64,000 nt of DNA from NCBI RefSeq assembly GCF_017854565.1, contig NZ_JAFMHJ010000002.1, positions 140,780 to 204,779 on the forward strand, given 5' to 3'. The DNA comes from Yoonia sp. GTDB taxonomy: Bacteria; Pseudomonadota; Alphaproteobacteria; Rhodobacterales; Rhodobacteraceae. How positions within the stretch are numbered: position 1 is the first letter of the stretch; every line of letters starts with the position of its first letter. Under the pieces are notes generated by a model, which did not search any database, was not told the DNA's origin, and saw only the letters and a program-made list of their open reading frames with translations. This document shows, piece after piece, positions 9,789 to 19,183 of the stretch. Made by a program: the position numbers and the translations under genes.

Positions 9789-12080
9789 TCAGTCTGCGGT
9801 CTCGTCCATCCGCACCTGATACCGCACCGTCCCCTTGACCGGCACCCGCCAATTCAGATGAACCGACCGCAAATTCGCACCCTGCTCGCCCTCGGCCCAC
9901 GGAAAATCATGGGTTCGGACGTCGCCGGCATCGGTTATCGCACCCTGCGGCATCACCGCATCCACAAACCGGGCGCGGCCACCAAACGGCAGATACGTAC
10001 CGGTATCCATCGTCCATGTCGTCGCCGCAGTCGCCTGAATATGGGTCAGATTGGCCGGGTTCTGCACTGGTTCGCTGACATTATGGAACACATTGCCCGA
10101 GAAATTCAGCCCGCGGGTCCGGCTGAAATCCAGATCGGCAAAGGTCGTATCGACATGCTCGACCCGGTCAATTTTGCCATTCAGCGACCGGAACACATTA
10201 CTGACCACCGCAAAGCCGTTGATATAATGGTTCGGCCCATAAGGTTTGATCACAATGAAATTGAACCAATCGGCGACGTCATTGGTGGTAAAGATATTCC
10301 CGGTGATCGTCAGGCCACCAAACGAAAACTGCACGCCCAGCGCGGGTTCGCTGGAATGTTCATTGGTCCACTCGATGAAATTGTTGTCGCAGTAATTGCC
10401 GGTAAACACGGTTTTCGGGTTCGGCAGGGTGATCACAATGCCACCTTTGCGTACGCCGTTGACCTCATCATCGCCATGGAACCAGTGATTGCCCGAAATC
10501 AACGAACCGGACCCGGCCAGCACACAGAAATGCTTGAACTTGCTGGTGCGATTGTCACGAATTTTCACGTCATTGGCGTTGGCGTTGAACCCGATGCTGA
10601 CCCGGCCTGACACCGGCACCTCCTGCTCCCCCGAGATCAACTGACAGCGGTCAATCATCATCCCCTGACAGCCGTTCCCCGGCGATGTGATGCCGCGATC
10701 CTTGGGTTTGTTGATGAAACAATCGCGGATATGAAACGTGAGGCCATCCGGCGCCATCATCACGCCACTGGCGATGCCGCTGCCCTGAAATTCAATATCA
10801 TCCAGCACGAACTGGCTGAACTTTTCATAGCCCGAAAAATCCAGCAGGTACTTGAACCGGGTAAAGGTAAATATCTGCGTGCCTTCGGCATCGAACAACG
10901 GGCGGCTCAGTTCCAGCGTCTGACTGCCGACATTGACCGAACGCACGTAAATCTCGCGGCCTACGCCATTGCCCTGCACCAGCGACCCCACCGGAATATT
11001 GGCGATATTGACAACATTGATCAGCCGGGTTTCATCTGACGCGCTATAGGTCGCCTGCGATGTCACCTCGGTGGTGTCCCAAGCGGCGCCGTCGACCGGC
11101 TGAAACTGGCCATTGCGGATGACGCGCCGGATCTCGTAGCGGTCTTTGGACGGATCACAGGCCTGCATATCCACCGGACCCGTCAGCGATATTCGTCGCC
11201 CCATCAGATCCAGCGATTCATGGTCCGAAAAATTTATGAGGGCCTGAAATGCCTTTTTAAAGGCAACCTCTTCGTCCTCGAATGCCTCAAGGTAGGTTTC
11301 ATAGTTATAGTCGCGTTGCAGGATGAACCGATACTCGGGCGCCTGCACGACCGTGCCCTCGAACTTTACCTTATTTTCCATCGTCACACTGCCAGCCAGC
11401 AGATAGGTGCCCGCCGACACCATCACCGTACGGCCATTCGCGGCGGCATCGGCCGCCTCGAACGCGGCGGCGTCATTGGTGACACCATCACCCTTGGCGC
11501 CAAAGTCACGCACATCGACCAGCGCCAGCAGATCGCGCGTAAACACAGACGTCACGTCCTCGATCAAGATGTCGTCCACCCGAACCAAGCCACCATTCGG
11601 CCCGGTCAGGTCAATGCCGAAGTGGCCATAGTTGGCCCCGGTCCACAGCAGGTCAACGCCGGTGCGATCACCAGTGCCGACAATCGCGCTGACCTCGACA
11701 ACCGCGCCATAGGTCGTCAGCTGCACCGACGGCCCGGTCTGCGGCAAACCTGCCGCAGCACCACCCCCGGCAAGCCCGGCCCAGCCCGACACCCGCACAG
11801 CGGGCAACGGGCCTGCGACGGCCTTGACCCTTGCCGTGATCCGCAAATAGCAGCCCGGCAAAATCGGCGTTTCGCCCATGTACCGCACCCGCGCCAAGGT
11901 ATCGACCTTGAGCACCTCAAGGCAGCCTGCAAAGTCCTGATCAGCCGCCACAAACACGCCCGATCCGCTGACCGCATAGGTATCTGACCCCGGCGTGCCA
12001 TCCCCGCTTGACCAAACCCCAAGCCCCGCCGCAAAGGGCAGTGGCATAAACACAATCCCGTCAGTTATCGCTTTGTTCAT
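9789..12080 (-). CDS. Right-handed beta-helix (pectate-lyase-superfamily) protein, candidate phage/GTA head-spike protein
   Basis: A 763-residue protein without signal peptide. An N-terminal module (about 1-180, beginning MNKAITDGIVFMPLPFAAG, containing WSSGDGTPGSDTY) is followed by the pectate-lyase-3 entry motif VRDFGAKGDGVTNDAAAF near residue 190 and then by long stretches of N/G-rich helix coils (ISGNHWFHGDDE, FTGNYCDNNFIEWTN, LTITGNIFTTND). This layout matches tailspike or spike proteins that bind or cleave surface polysaccharide. From memory, the N-terminus closely resembles the Rhodobacter gene-transfer-agent head-spike proteins (GhsB type), which are also encoded outside the main GTA cluster. 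ATG 12080 is preferred over TTG 12104 because AAGGG precedes it. Catalytic activity is not shown. Confidence 0.75.
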   Translation of the reverse strand: MNKAITDGIVFMPLPFAAGLGVWSSGDGTPGSDTYAVSGSGVFVAADQDFAGCLEVLKVDTLARVRYMGETPILPGCYLRITARVKAVAGPLPAVRVSGWAGLAGGGAAAGLPQTGPSVQLTTYGAVVEVSAIVGTGDRTGVDLLWTGANYGHFGIDLTGPNGGLVRVDDILIEDVTSVFTRDLLALVDVRDFGAKGDGVTNDAAAFEAADAAANGRTVMVSAGTYLLAGSVTMENKVKFEGTVVQAPEYRFILQRDYNYETYLEAFEDEEVAFKKAFQALINFSDHESLDLMGRRISLTGPVDMQACDPSKDRYEIRRVIRNGQFQPVDGAAWDTTEVTSQATYSASDETRLINVVNIANIPVGSLVQGNGVGREIYVRSVNVGSQTLELSRPLFDAEGTQIFTFTRFKYLLDFSGYEKFSQFVLDDIEFQGSGIASGVMMAPDGLTFHIRDCFINKPKDRGITSPGNGCQGMMIDRCQLISGEQEVPVSGRVSIGFNANANDVKIRDNRTSKFKHFCVLAGSGSLISGNHWFHGDDEVNGVRKGGIVITLPNPKTVFTGNYCDNNFIEWTNEHSSEPALGVQFSFGGLTITGNIFTTNDVADWFNFIVIKPYGPNHYINGFAVVSNVFRSLNGKIDRVEHVDTTFADLDFSRTRGLNFSGNVFHNVSEPVQNPANLTHIQATAATTWTMDTGTYLPFGGRARFVDAVMPQGAITDAGDVRTHDFPWAEGEQGANLRSVHLNWRVPVKGTVRYQVRMDETAD

Positions 12081-12221
12081 TGATGTACCCTTTTTGCCTG
12101 CCAAACCCGCAAAAGCCCGACAGATTGCCGGACCGCTGACAAAAAAGTACCTTCGCGGGATAAATGCGGCCTGACAGCACCGTCACGGTGCGCCGCGCAA
12201 CGGCCTGATCAACTCCGATAA

Positions 12222-12626
12222 TCAGGCACCGACATCGGGCGCACGCAGTAATTGCACGCCATTGATCTGCCATCCGTCAGCGGTTTCGATCATTTGATAA
12301 TCCAGCATATGCAGCCCACCGGATGCATCGCGGATCATGATCTTTTGCCACTGCTCACCCGCGATCTCGCGCAGCTCTAGAAACCGCACTTCCGCATTAT
12401 CCCACACCATGGGATAGCCGCGCTGCACCATCATGCCAAAGTTTTCGGGGTTCCCGAACAGTCCTTGGATCATCGGACTGGCATGGGACCACGCGCCATC
12501 GACATCGCGTTCGTTGAACGCCTGCAGTTGGCTGCCGATCACATCCGCAATGGCCCCCGCATCCTGCGCAAAGGCCGCTGTCGCCGCCATCCAAAGCCCT
12601 AAAACCGCTGCAAAAATACGTGGCAT
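12222..12626 (-). CDS. DUF4864 family secreted protein
   Basis: A 134-residue protein with a signal peptide cleaved after AFAQ (residues 1-21). The mature part resembles DUF4864, an NTF2/SnoaL-like alpha-beta fold found in alphaproteobacterial periplasmic proteins: IGSQLQAFNERDVDGAWSHAS, FGMMVQRGYPMVW, and LDYQMIETADGWQINGVQL at the end. Function is unknown. GGAG precedes ATG 12626. It is followed downstream by a 15-nt palindrome (12177-12191) without a T-tract. Confidence 0.8.
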   Translation of the reverse strand: MPRIFAAVLGLWMAATAAFAQDAGAIADVIGSQLQAFNERDVDGAWSHASPMIQGLFGNPENFGMMVQRGYPMVWDNAEVRFLELREIAGEQWQKIMIRDASGGLHMLDYQMIETADGWQINGVQLLRAPDVGA

Positions 12627-12704
12627 GTCTGTCTCCGCTTCTACCTATCTACAATAGATACGGGACAAACCGCCAAATAGTTTCATTTCATGTGGACAAT
12701 CATC

Positions 12705-14273
12705 CTAATCGGCCAGTTGCCCTTCGATCAATGCAACCGTCTCATCCACACCGTAAAGGGCGATGAACCCGCCAAATCGTGGCCCCTGCGACGCGCCCAA
12801 CAACACTTCGTAAAGCGCGGTAAACCAGTCGCGCAGCGGCTCGAAGCCATGTTCCTTGCCGACAGCGAATACCATCGACTGCAACGCCTCGGCGTCCAGC
12901 CCACCATCCCAGACCTTCAGCCGCGCCACCAAATCCAGCAACGCTGCACGCTCCTTGTCGGTGGGCGCACGATAGACCTTTGTCGGCTTCACGAAATCAT
13001 TGTAATACCGCACGGCAAAACCCGCCGCCTGATCCATCTGCGGATTGTTCATCGCTGATGCATCCGGTGCATACCGCTGAATAAAGCCCCAGAGGGTTTG
13101 CTTGTCCTTGGCCCCCGACACGGACGCCAAATTCAGCAGCATCGCAAACGGCACCACCATATCGGACGCAGGCACGTTATGGCCATGAATATGGAACACC
13201 GGGTTGTTCAGCCGCGCCGCATCATCCTGATCGGGATACGCGCGCAGTTGCTGATGGTATTCGTCCACCGCCTTGGGGATCACATCAAAATGCATCCGCT
13301 TGGCCGTCTTGGGCTTGAGATACATGAAATACGTCAGACTCTCGGTCGAGGCATAGGTCAGCCATTCGTCAATCGTCAGACCGTTGCCCGAGGTCTTGGA
13401 AATCTTGCGCCCTTCGGCATCCAGAAACAGCTCATAGGTGAAATGCTCGGGCGGACGGCCACCCAGCACCCGGCAAATCCCATCATAGATCGGCGTGTTC
13501 GTGGCGTGGTCCTTGCCGTACATCTCAAAATCGACATCCAGCGCGGCCCAGCGCGCGCCGAAATCCGGCTTCCACTGCAACTTGCAATTGCCGCCGGTGA
13601 CGGAAACGGTGACTTCGGTGCCGTCTTCATCATCAAAGGTGATCATGCCGTCCTTGCTGACGTTCTTCATTGGCACATACAGCACCCGGCCAGTGCTGGG
13701 GCTGATCGGCAGAAAACACGAATAGGTCGCCTGACGTTCCTCGCGCAATGACTTGAGCATGATCGCCATGATCTCATCATATTTTTCCGCCGCCCGCAGC
13801 AGAATCGCATCCATTTTGCCGGACTGATAATATTCCGTCGACGACGCAAACTCATACTCGAACCCAAAGGTATCCAGAAAGTTGTTCAGCCGCGCATTCA
13901 TATGGTCGCCAAAACTGCCATGCGTGCCAAACGGATCAGGCACCGATGTCAGCGGGCGCTGCATGAATGGTTTCAGCTTTTCAGGGTCAGGCACATTGCC
14001 GGGAATCTTGCGCATCCCATCCATATCATCCGAAAAGCAAAGTAGACGGGTCGGGATATCCGAAATCACCTCGAACGCGCGCCGCACCATTGTTGTGCGG
14101 CTGACCTCTCCGAATGTACCGATATGCGGCAGGCCGGACGGGCCATAGCCCGTTTCGAACAGCACATAGCCCTTTTCAGGTGCCTTTTTTTCATACCGTT
14201 TCAGCAATCGGCGCGCCTCTTCAAAAGGCCAGGCCTTGGACGTCATCGCAGCGTCGCGCAAATTGCTCATCAT
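12705..14273 (-). CDS. lysK: Lysine--tRNA ligase, class I
   Basis: A 522-residue class I lysyl-tRNA synthetase, the archaeal-type enzyme that replaces class II LysRS in many alphaproteobacteria. The HIGH-type signature PHIG is at residues 49-52 and the KMSKS-type loop reads KISKTSGNG near residue 290; both belong to the Rossmann catalytic core that adenylates lysine and charges tRNA-Lys. The C-terminal helical part serves as anticodon-binding cage. No second LysRS is seen in the window. Two adjacent ATG codons (14273 and 14270) can start it. It stands alone, facing away from the TerB-like gene. Confidence 0.95.
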   Translation of the reverse strand: MMSNLRDAAMTSKAWPFEEARRLLKRYEKKAPEKGYVLFETGYGPSGLPHIGTFGEVSRTTMVRRAFEVISDIPTRLLCFSDDMDGMRKIPGNVPDPEKLKPFMQRPLTSVPDPFGTHGSFGDHMNARLNNFLDTFGFEYEFASSTEYYQSGKMDAILLRAAEKYDEIMAIMLKSLREERQATYSCFLPISPSTGRVLYVPMKNVSKDGMITFDDEDGTEVTVSVTGGNCKLQWKPDFGARWAALDVDFEMYGKDHATNTPIYDGICRVLGGRPPEHFTYELFLDAEGRKISKTSGNGLTIDEWLTYASTESLTYFMYLKPKTAKRMHFDVIPKAVDEYHQQLRAYPDQDDAARLNNPVFHIHGHNVPASDMVVPFAMLLNLASVSGAKDKQTLWGFIQRYAPDASAMNNPQMDQAAGFAVRYYNDFVKPTKVYRAPTDKERAALLDLVARLKVWDGGLDAEALQSMVFAVGKEHGFEPLRDWFTALYEVLLGASQGPRFGGFIALYGVDETVALIEGQLAD

Positions 14274-14379
14274 GTCTCTCGCTCGTCATGGAGCGCCCCA
14301 ATAGCGCCCATACCGCGCACTTCCTATTGCTTGAACGGCAAGGCGTCAATAAACGGGTGGTGTAACCAAAGGATATGCA

Positions 14380-14799
14380 ATGCTCGAAGACGCCCCCATG
14401 ACCGCCCCGGATGCGCTTGCCGCGCTCATGATCGCCGTGTCGGCGTCGGACGAAAGGATCAGCACACCCGAACTGGTCAAGATGAGCACGGCCATCAACC
14501 ACCTGCCAATCTTTGCCGATTACGACGCAGAACGCCTGCCACGGATGTCGCAAATGGTCTTTGACCTGCTCGAACAAGAAGACGGACTCGAGGCGCTTTT
14601 TGGCCTGATCCGCGACGCGCTTCCTGAACGGCTCTATGAAACCGCCTATGCCCTGTCCTGCGATGTCGCCGCTGCGGACGGCACGATCGTTGGCTCCGAG
14701 GCCCGGATGCTGGAAGAAATCCGCGATGAGCTGAATCTGGACCGGCTGCATGCCGCCGCGATCGAACGTGGTGCCCGCGCCCGGCACATGACGCTTTAG
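14380..14799 (+). CDS. TerB-like tellurite-resistance-family helical protein
   Basis: A 139-residue cytosolic, all-helical protein of the TerB/DjlA-N fold. The two typical acidic metal-binding-like loops are present: SASDERISTPEL near residue 25 and CDVAAADGTIVGSEARML near residue 95, the latter being the DG-x-x-x-x-E hallmark. Start ATG 14380 has AAAGGA 7 nt upstream. Such proteins are widespread and linked to stress or surface metal sensing, but the role of this stand-alone version is unknown. It converges with dacB with 8 nt between the stops. Confidence 0.8.
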   Translation: MLEDAPMTAPDALAALMIAVSASDERISTPELVKMSTAINHLPIFADYDAERLPRMSQMVFDLLEQEDGLEALFGLIRDALPERLYETAYALSCDVAAADGTIVGSEARMLEEIRDELNLDRLHAAAIERGARARHMTL

Positions 14800-14807
14800 G
14801 CCGGCAA

Positions 14808-16274
14808 CTACGCGCCGCTGGCCGCCCAATGCTGCAAAATCTGCTGCTGCAACCGCTTGGCCTTGGCATTCCACGGCCCGGCACCGCGCGGCTTTTCATC
14901 GCCCAGCAGCTTGCCCTGCGCACGCGCCTCCAGATCAGCAGCAAAGAACCCAAACGCTAGATCGCGGCCTCCTGCGGTGCGCAGATAACCGGCAAGGCAT
15001 GATACGAAATTCAATGTGCCGGTCTTGGCATGCAGAGCGCCCTCAGACCCGGCAATCGCGCGGCCACCCCGATCCACCAGCGGTATCTCCTTTAGCAACG
15101 GATGCAGCAGCGCCTGCGTCCCATCCGCCGTCAGCAGACGCACCATATCACTGGCCGTGATCCGCGATGTATCCGCCAGCCCTGAATGATCCACGAAATA
15201 CGGCGCGACACCTGCCCGCCGCTGCGCCCACCGCGCCATGCCAAGCGCCGAGGTCTGCAATCCCCGCCGCTGGCCCGTCACCGCCATCGTCGCCGAAAGA
15301 CCCGCCGCCTCAGCCGTGATATTGGTGGAATAGCGCAGCATCCCGCGCATCATCTCGACCAATGGCGCGCTTTGATTGCGGGCCAGCACCCGCCCCGCAG
15401 GCAACGCCGCAACCGCGCGCGCGGGTTTCAGCACGATGCCCTGCGCGCGGGCAAAAATGGCAAAAACCTCGCCTGCATAAAGCGCGGGATGGCGCACCGG
15501 CAACCACCGCGACCCCGCGGCATTCAGCGCCTGCCGCGCCACGGTCCATTCATCCACACCATCGCCTGCGTGGTAGGTGAACACCGGCGCGCCACGATCC
15601 ACAATCTGCATCCGCGCAGATGTCACCGACGGGCGATATTTGTCGCTGCGCGCATCCAGTACCGTGGTAAAATCATTCCCTGCCCGCTGCCATGCGAAAT
15701 GCACCCGATTGAAATTAAGGTTCAGCCCGGCCACCGTCGGATTATAGCCCAGATGCGCCAGCTGCGTGCCATCAATCTGGTCCACATTGGGCAGCGCATT
15801 GCCCCACACCAGAAAATCCCCCCTGACCTCTGTCAGGCCCGCAGCCTTCAGCAGGGCCGCCAGATCTGCCAGATCATCGGTCAGTAAGTTCGGATCACCG
15901 CCCCCGGCCAAGATCAAATTGCCATCTAAAATGCCGTCCCTGATCGGCCCATCGGCAAATAGGCGTGTTTCAAACTGATACTGCGCGCCCAAGGCTTCTA
16001 TCGCATAACAGGCCGTCACCGCCTTGCTGACGCTGGCCGGGGGTTGCGGCAGATCGGCATGGACACTCTCCAAGACCGCGCCCGTCGCGACATCGGCAAT
16101 CACAAGCCCCACGGCGCCCGACAATCCAGCCCGCACAATCATCTGCCGGGCAACGTCGGGGCCAACGCTGCGGGCAACCGGGCGTCTGGATAGCAGCGGC
16201 GCTTCGGCCAGGGCATCGCTGGTCGCCGCAGATGCAATCATGCCCGCCAACATCATGCGCCGCGACAGCGTCAT
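14808..16274 (-). CDS. dacB: D-alanyl-D-alanine carboxypeptidase/endopeptidase (PBP4, DacB)
   Basis: A 488-residue periplasmic S13-family penicillin-binding protein that trims peptidoglycan stem peptides. The three active-site motifs are present: SVSK (SxxK nucleophile, in [12 protein letters not shown]), STN (SxN, in [12 protein letters not shown]) and KTG (HAKTGTLNF). The N-terminus ([16 protein letters not shown]) looks like a twin-arginine signal, which is common for this enzyme in Rhodobacteraceae. ATG 16274 overlaps the nadD stop by 4 nt (ATGA), which decides the start against a longer frame. It is co-transcribed with nadD. Confidence 0.93.
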   Translation of the reverse strand: MTLSRRMMLAGMIASAATSDALAEAPLLSRRPVARSVGPDVARQMIVRAGLSGAVGLVIADVATGAVLESVHADLPQPPASVSKAVTACYAIEALGAQYQFETRLFADGPIRDGILDGNLILAGGGDPNLLTDDLADLAALLKAAGLTEVRGDFLVWGNALPNVDQIDGTQLAHLGYNPTVAGLNLNFNRVHFAWQRAGNDFTTVLDARSDKYRPSVTSARMQIVDRGAPVFTYHAGDGVDEWTVARQALNAAGSRWLPVRHPALYAGEVFAIFARAQGIVLKPARAVAALPAGRVLARNQSAPLVEMMRGMLRYSTNITAEAAGLSATMAVTGQRRGLQTSALGMARWAQRRAGVAPYFVDHSGLADTSRITASDMVRLLTADGTQALLHPLLKEIPLVDRGGRAIAGSEGALHAKTGTLNFVSCLAGYLRTAGGRDLAFGFFAADLEARAQGKLLGDEKPRGAGPWNAKAKRLQQQILQHWAASGA

Positions 16275-16867
16275 CGCCAGCCGCCCCGCGCCCGAATGGC
16301 CGTCGATGATTGATCCGACAGCGGGACATTCACAAAACACCACGCCGGTGCCGCATGATGTCCCAAAACATGGCTTGCACGCCCCGGCAGCCGGGCTTGG
16401 GCATAAACCCGTGCGGCCTTGGATAAACGTGCGGCAATCCGGTCACCCGGTCGGGCCATCACGCCCACAGGCACCGCCTCCATGATCCCGCGCCAGTCCT
16501 GCCAGCGATGAAACTGCGCCAGATTATCGGCGCCCATCAGCCATACGAACCGCACCCCCGGATAGCGGCGGCGCAACGCCCGCAGGGTCTGTGCGGTGTA
16601 CCTTGTGCCCAAACGCGCCTCGATATCCGTGACGGTCACGCGTGGGTGCCGCATCAAATGCCGCGCCGCCTGCAACCGCCCGGCCAACGGCGCCGGGCCA
16701 TTGGCCTTCAACGGGTTCCCCGGTGTGACCAGCCACCACAAATGATCCAGCCCGAACCACTGCAACGCGGCCTTGGTGATATGCACATGCCCTTCGTGCG
16801 GCGGATCAAACGACCCGCCCAAAAGGCCAATAACTTGGCCCGCCTTCGCTACCGGGAAACCACGCAC
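16271..16867 (-). CDS. nadD: Nicotinate-nucleotide adenylyltransferase NadD
   Basis: A 198-residue nucleotidyltransferase converting nicotinate mononucleotide and ATP to deamido-NAD in NAD synthesis. The N-terminal [17 protein letters not shown] carries the HxGH (HEGH) active-site motif, and the C-terminal SSTAIR motif closes the ATP site. I place the start at GTG 16867 because AAGGAG lies 6 nt before it and the protein then has the usual length; an ATG at 16891 would add eight residues but has no such site. NadD is normally next to rsfS in other bacteria; here it is coupled to dacB. Confidence 0.93.
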   Translation of the reverse strand: MRGFPVAKAGQVIGLLGGSFDPPHEGHVHITKAALQWFGLDHLWWLVTPGNPLKANGPAPLAGRLQAARHLMRHPRVTVTDIEARLGTRYTAQTLRALRRRYPGVRFVWLMGADNLAQFHRWQDWRGIMEAVPVGVMARPGDRIAARLSKAARVYAQARLPGRASHVLGHHAAPAWCFVNVPLSDQSSTAIRARGGWR

Positions 16868-16980
16868 GCAAACTCCTTGTCTCGCCCTCATGCAAAAGGC
16901 CCAGAGGGCGGGCAAATGTAAACCCCTTTCTCCCCGATGCAAAGCACGGCAAGGCCAACCGCGCACGCCGGATGCACGAC

Positions 16981-17004
16981 CGTAAGGTGGGTTTCAACCC
17001 ACCC
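16981..17004. repeat. Dispersed intergenic hairpin repeat, copy 1
   Basis: The sequence starts CGTAAGGTGGGT and folds GGTGGGTT with AACCCACC around a tiny loop. It lies 14 nt downstream of the aldo/keto reductase stop (minus strand) and upstream of nadD. The same motif recurs at 18179, 20990 and 51731. Confidence 0.75.
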
Positions 17005-17017
17005 GATGCGGCATCGC

Positions 17018-18076
17018 TCAGGTCTTCTTGCGCGCGGCCGCACCCTCCTGCTGCTCCGCCGACTGCGCCCATAAATTGATCTGCTCTTCATCAGCATATG
17101 CATCAATCAGCGCCAACTCTTCGGTGGAAAACGCCAAATTCCCAACCGCCCCCGCGCAGTCAACGACCTGCGACGGCTTGGATGCCCCAATCAGCGCCGT
17201 GGTGATCCCACCGTCGCGCAGCACCCACGCAATCGCCATCTGCGCCAGCGTCTGGCCACGGCCCTGCGCGACCTCATCAAGCTTGCGAATATTGGCGATC
17301 GCACGATCCGTCAGCATGGCGGGGAACAGCGACTTGCCCTGCGCCGCGCGGCTGCCATCGGGCACACCGCCCAAATACTTCTGGGTCAGCATCCCCTGCG
17401 CCAGCGGGGTAAACGCAATCGACCCCACGCCCAGCTCGGTCAACGTGTCTTTCAACCCATCCCGCTCGACCCACCGGTTCAGCATATTATACGCTGGCTG
17501 ATGGATCAGACAGGGCGTGCCCAGATCCTTCAAGATCGCCACGGCCGCGCGCGTCCGCTCGGAATTATACGACGAAATCCCAGCATAAAGCGCGCGCCCC
17601 GACCGCACGATATAATCCAGCGCTCCCATGGTTTCCTCCAACGGGGTCTCGGGATCAAAGCGGTGCGAATAAAAGATATCGACATAATCCAGCCCCATCC
17701 GCCTGAGCGATTGATCACACGACGCCACCATGTATTTGCGGCTGCCCCATTCGCCATAGGGGCCGGGCCACATGTCATACCCGGCTTTGGAACTGATGAT
17801 CATCTCATCGCGATAGCCCTTGAAATCATCGGCCAGTATCGCCCCAAACGCATGCTCCGCAGCCCCCGGCGGCGGGCCATAGTTGTTGGCCAGATCGAAA
17901 TGCGTAATCCCATGATCAAACGCAGTCCGGCAAATCGCGCGCTTTGTCTCATGGGGGGTGTCATGGCCAAAGTTGTGCCAAAGCCCCAATGACACCGCCG
18001 GCAGCTTGACACCTGACGCACCGCAACGGCGGTAAACCATCCGGTCATAACGATCCCCGGCAGGCACATAGGTCAT
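17018..18076 (-). CDS. Aldo/keto reductase, L-glyceraldehyde-3-phosphate reductase (YghZ/Gpr) type
   Basis: A 352-residue NADPH-dependent aldo/keto reductase of the (beta-alpha)8 barrel AKR14/YghZ group. It shows THFDLANNYGPPPGAAE (catalytic Asp and Tyr), ISSKAGYDMWPGPYG with catalytic Lys, YVDIFYSHRFD with the His, and the C-terminal cofactor motif (IGASKPSQV). YghZ homologues reduce L-glyceraldehyde-3-phosphate and methylglyoxal. ATG 18076 has a perfect AAGGAG 8 nt upstream, so longer in-frame starts are rejected. A paralogous-type gene lies divergently at 18251 with a shared repeat between them. Confidence 0.9.
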   Translation of the reverse strand: MTYVPAGDRYDRMVYRRCGASGVKLPAVSLGLWHNFGHDTPHETKRAICRTAFDHGITHFDLANNYGPPPGAAEHAFGAILADDFKGYRDEMIISSKAGYDMWPGPYGEWGSRKYMVASCDQSLRRMGLDYVDIFYSHRFDPETPLEETMGALDYIVRSGRALYAGISSYNSERTRAAVAILKDLGTPCLIHQPAYNMLNRWVERDGLKDTLTELGVGSIAFTPLAQGMLTQKYLGGVPDGSRAAQGKSLFPAMLTDRAIANIRKLDEVAQGRGQTLAQMAIAWVLRDGGITTALIGASKPSQVVDCAGAVGNLAFSTEELALIDAYADEEQINLWAQSAEQQEGAAARKKT

Positions 18077-18178
18077 GTCACATCTCCTTGTTGACAGGCG
18101 TGACCTACGCGACCATGCGGCCTGACACTTGTCAACCAAAGACCCCAGCCGACAGGGCGGGGCCGGCAGAAACCAGAC

Positions 18179-18202
18179 CGTAAGGTGGGTTTTAACCCAC
18201 CG
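18179..18202. repeat. Dispersed intergenic hairpin repeat, copy 2
   Basis: CGTAAGGTGGGT followed by TTTAACCCACC, same stem as copy 1 (GGTGGGTT/AACCCACC). It lies in the 174-bp gap between two divergent aldo/keto reductase genes, so it is not placed as a terminator for either. Confidence 0.75.
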
Positions 18203-18250
18203 CCACCAGACCGCTTTTCATTGTGCCAAAGCCGTGCCAATCTGCCGCCT

Positions 18251-19183
18251 ATGACACAGCTGACAACCCGCAACGGCACGCCCGTTTCCCGCCTCACCTT
18301 CGGCACCATGCAATTCGGCGGCACCGCCGATGCGCATGAAAGCCGCGCCATGTTTGACGCTGCCCGCGACGCCGGGATCAGTCATTTTGACACCGCCGTC
18401 GGCTATACCGATGGCGCGTCCGAAACTCTGCTGGGCGGTTTTATCCGCGATGCCCGCGACGACCTGTATGTCGCAACCAAAGTGGGCTACCGCGGCGGCG
18501 CCAGCCGCGCCAATATCACCACCCATTTCGACACCTGCCGCAAGCAGCTCAATCAGGACGCCGTCGACCTGCTTTATATGCACAGGTTCGACCCCGACAC
18601 CCCGCTCGAGGAAACCTTCAGCACGCTCGCCGAACTGCAATCGACCGGCGCGATCCGCCACATCGGCGTGTCCAACTACGCCGCCTGGCAAGTGATGAAA
18701 GCCCAGAGCGTCGCGAAATCGCTGGGTACGCGGATCGACGTGATCCAACCCATGTACAGCCTCGTCAAACGGCAAGCCGAGGTCGAAATCTTTCCGATGG
18801 CCCAGGATCAGACCATCCAGATCACCCCCTACTCCCCCCTCGGCGGTGGGTTGCTGACCGGGAAATACGCCCAGGGCGCAACCGGGCGCCTGACCGACGA
18901 TCACCGCTACAAAGCGCGCTATGGTCTGGACTGGATGCACGCCACCGCCGCGACGCTGGGCGCGCTGGGCGTTGACCTTGGCGTGGCCCCCGCAACCCTT
19001 GCCGTCGCGTGGGTCGCGGCCCACCGGGCACGACCGTCCCCCATCATTTCCGCCCGCTCGGTCGCGCAATTGCACCCCTCGCTGGATGCCGAAGCCTTCG
19101 TCATGACACCCGAACTTTACGACAGGATCACAGCACTCAGCCTCAGCCCGGCCCCGGCCACGGACCGGCTCGAAGAAGCGTGA
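18251..19183 (+). CDS. Aldo/keto reductase
   Basis: A 310-residue NADPH-dependent aldo/keto reductase barrel. Motifs are SHFDTAVGYTDGASE (Asp/Tyr), YVATKVGYRGGA (Lys), VDLLYMHRFDPDTP (His) and QITPYSPLGGGLLTGKY, typical of the AKR11/AKR13 groups. Substrate cannot be told. ATG 18251 is the first in-frame codon at the conserved N-terminus (LTTRNGTPVSRLTFGTMQFGG), but no clear ribosome site is visible. Its stop overlaps the start of the FAD oxidoreductase (GTGA), and a third coupled gene follows, so the three form one operon. Confidence 0.88.
   Translation: MTQLTTRNGTPVSRLTFGTMQFGGTADAHESRAMFDAARDAGISHFDTAVGYTDGASETLLGGFIRDARDDLYVATKVGYRGGASRANITTHFDTCRKQLNQDAVDLLYMHRFDPDTPLEETFSTLAELQSTGAIRHIGVSNYAAWQVMKAQSVAKSLGTRIDVIQPMYSLVKRQAEVEIFPMAQDQTIQITPYSPLGGGLLTGKYAQGATGRLTDDHRYKARYGLDWMHATAATLGALGVDLGVAPATLAVAWVAAHRARPSPIISARSVAQLHPSLDAEAFVMTPELYDRITALSLSPAPATDRLEEA

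Noticed and set aside
12177..12191. Palindrome GCACCGT-C-ACGGTGC after the DUF4864 gene
   Set aside because: No T-tract follows on the minus strand and the stem is short, so neither terminator nor operator can be claimed.
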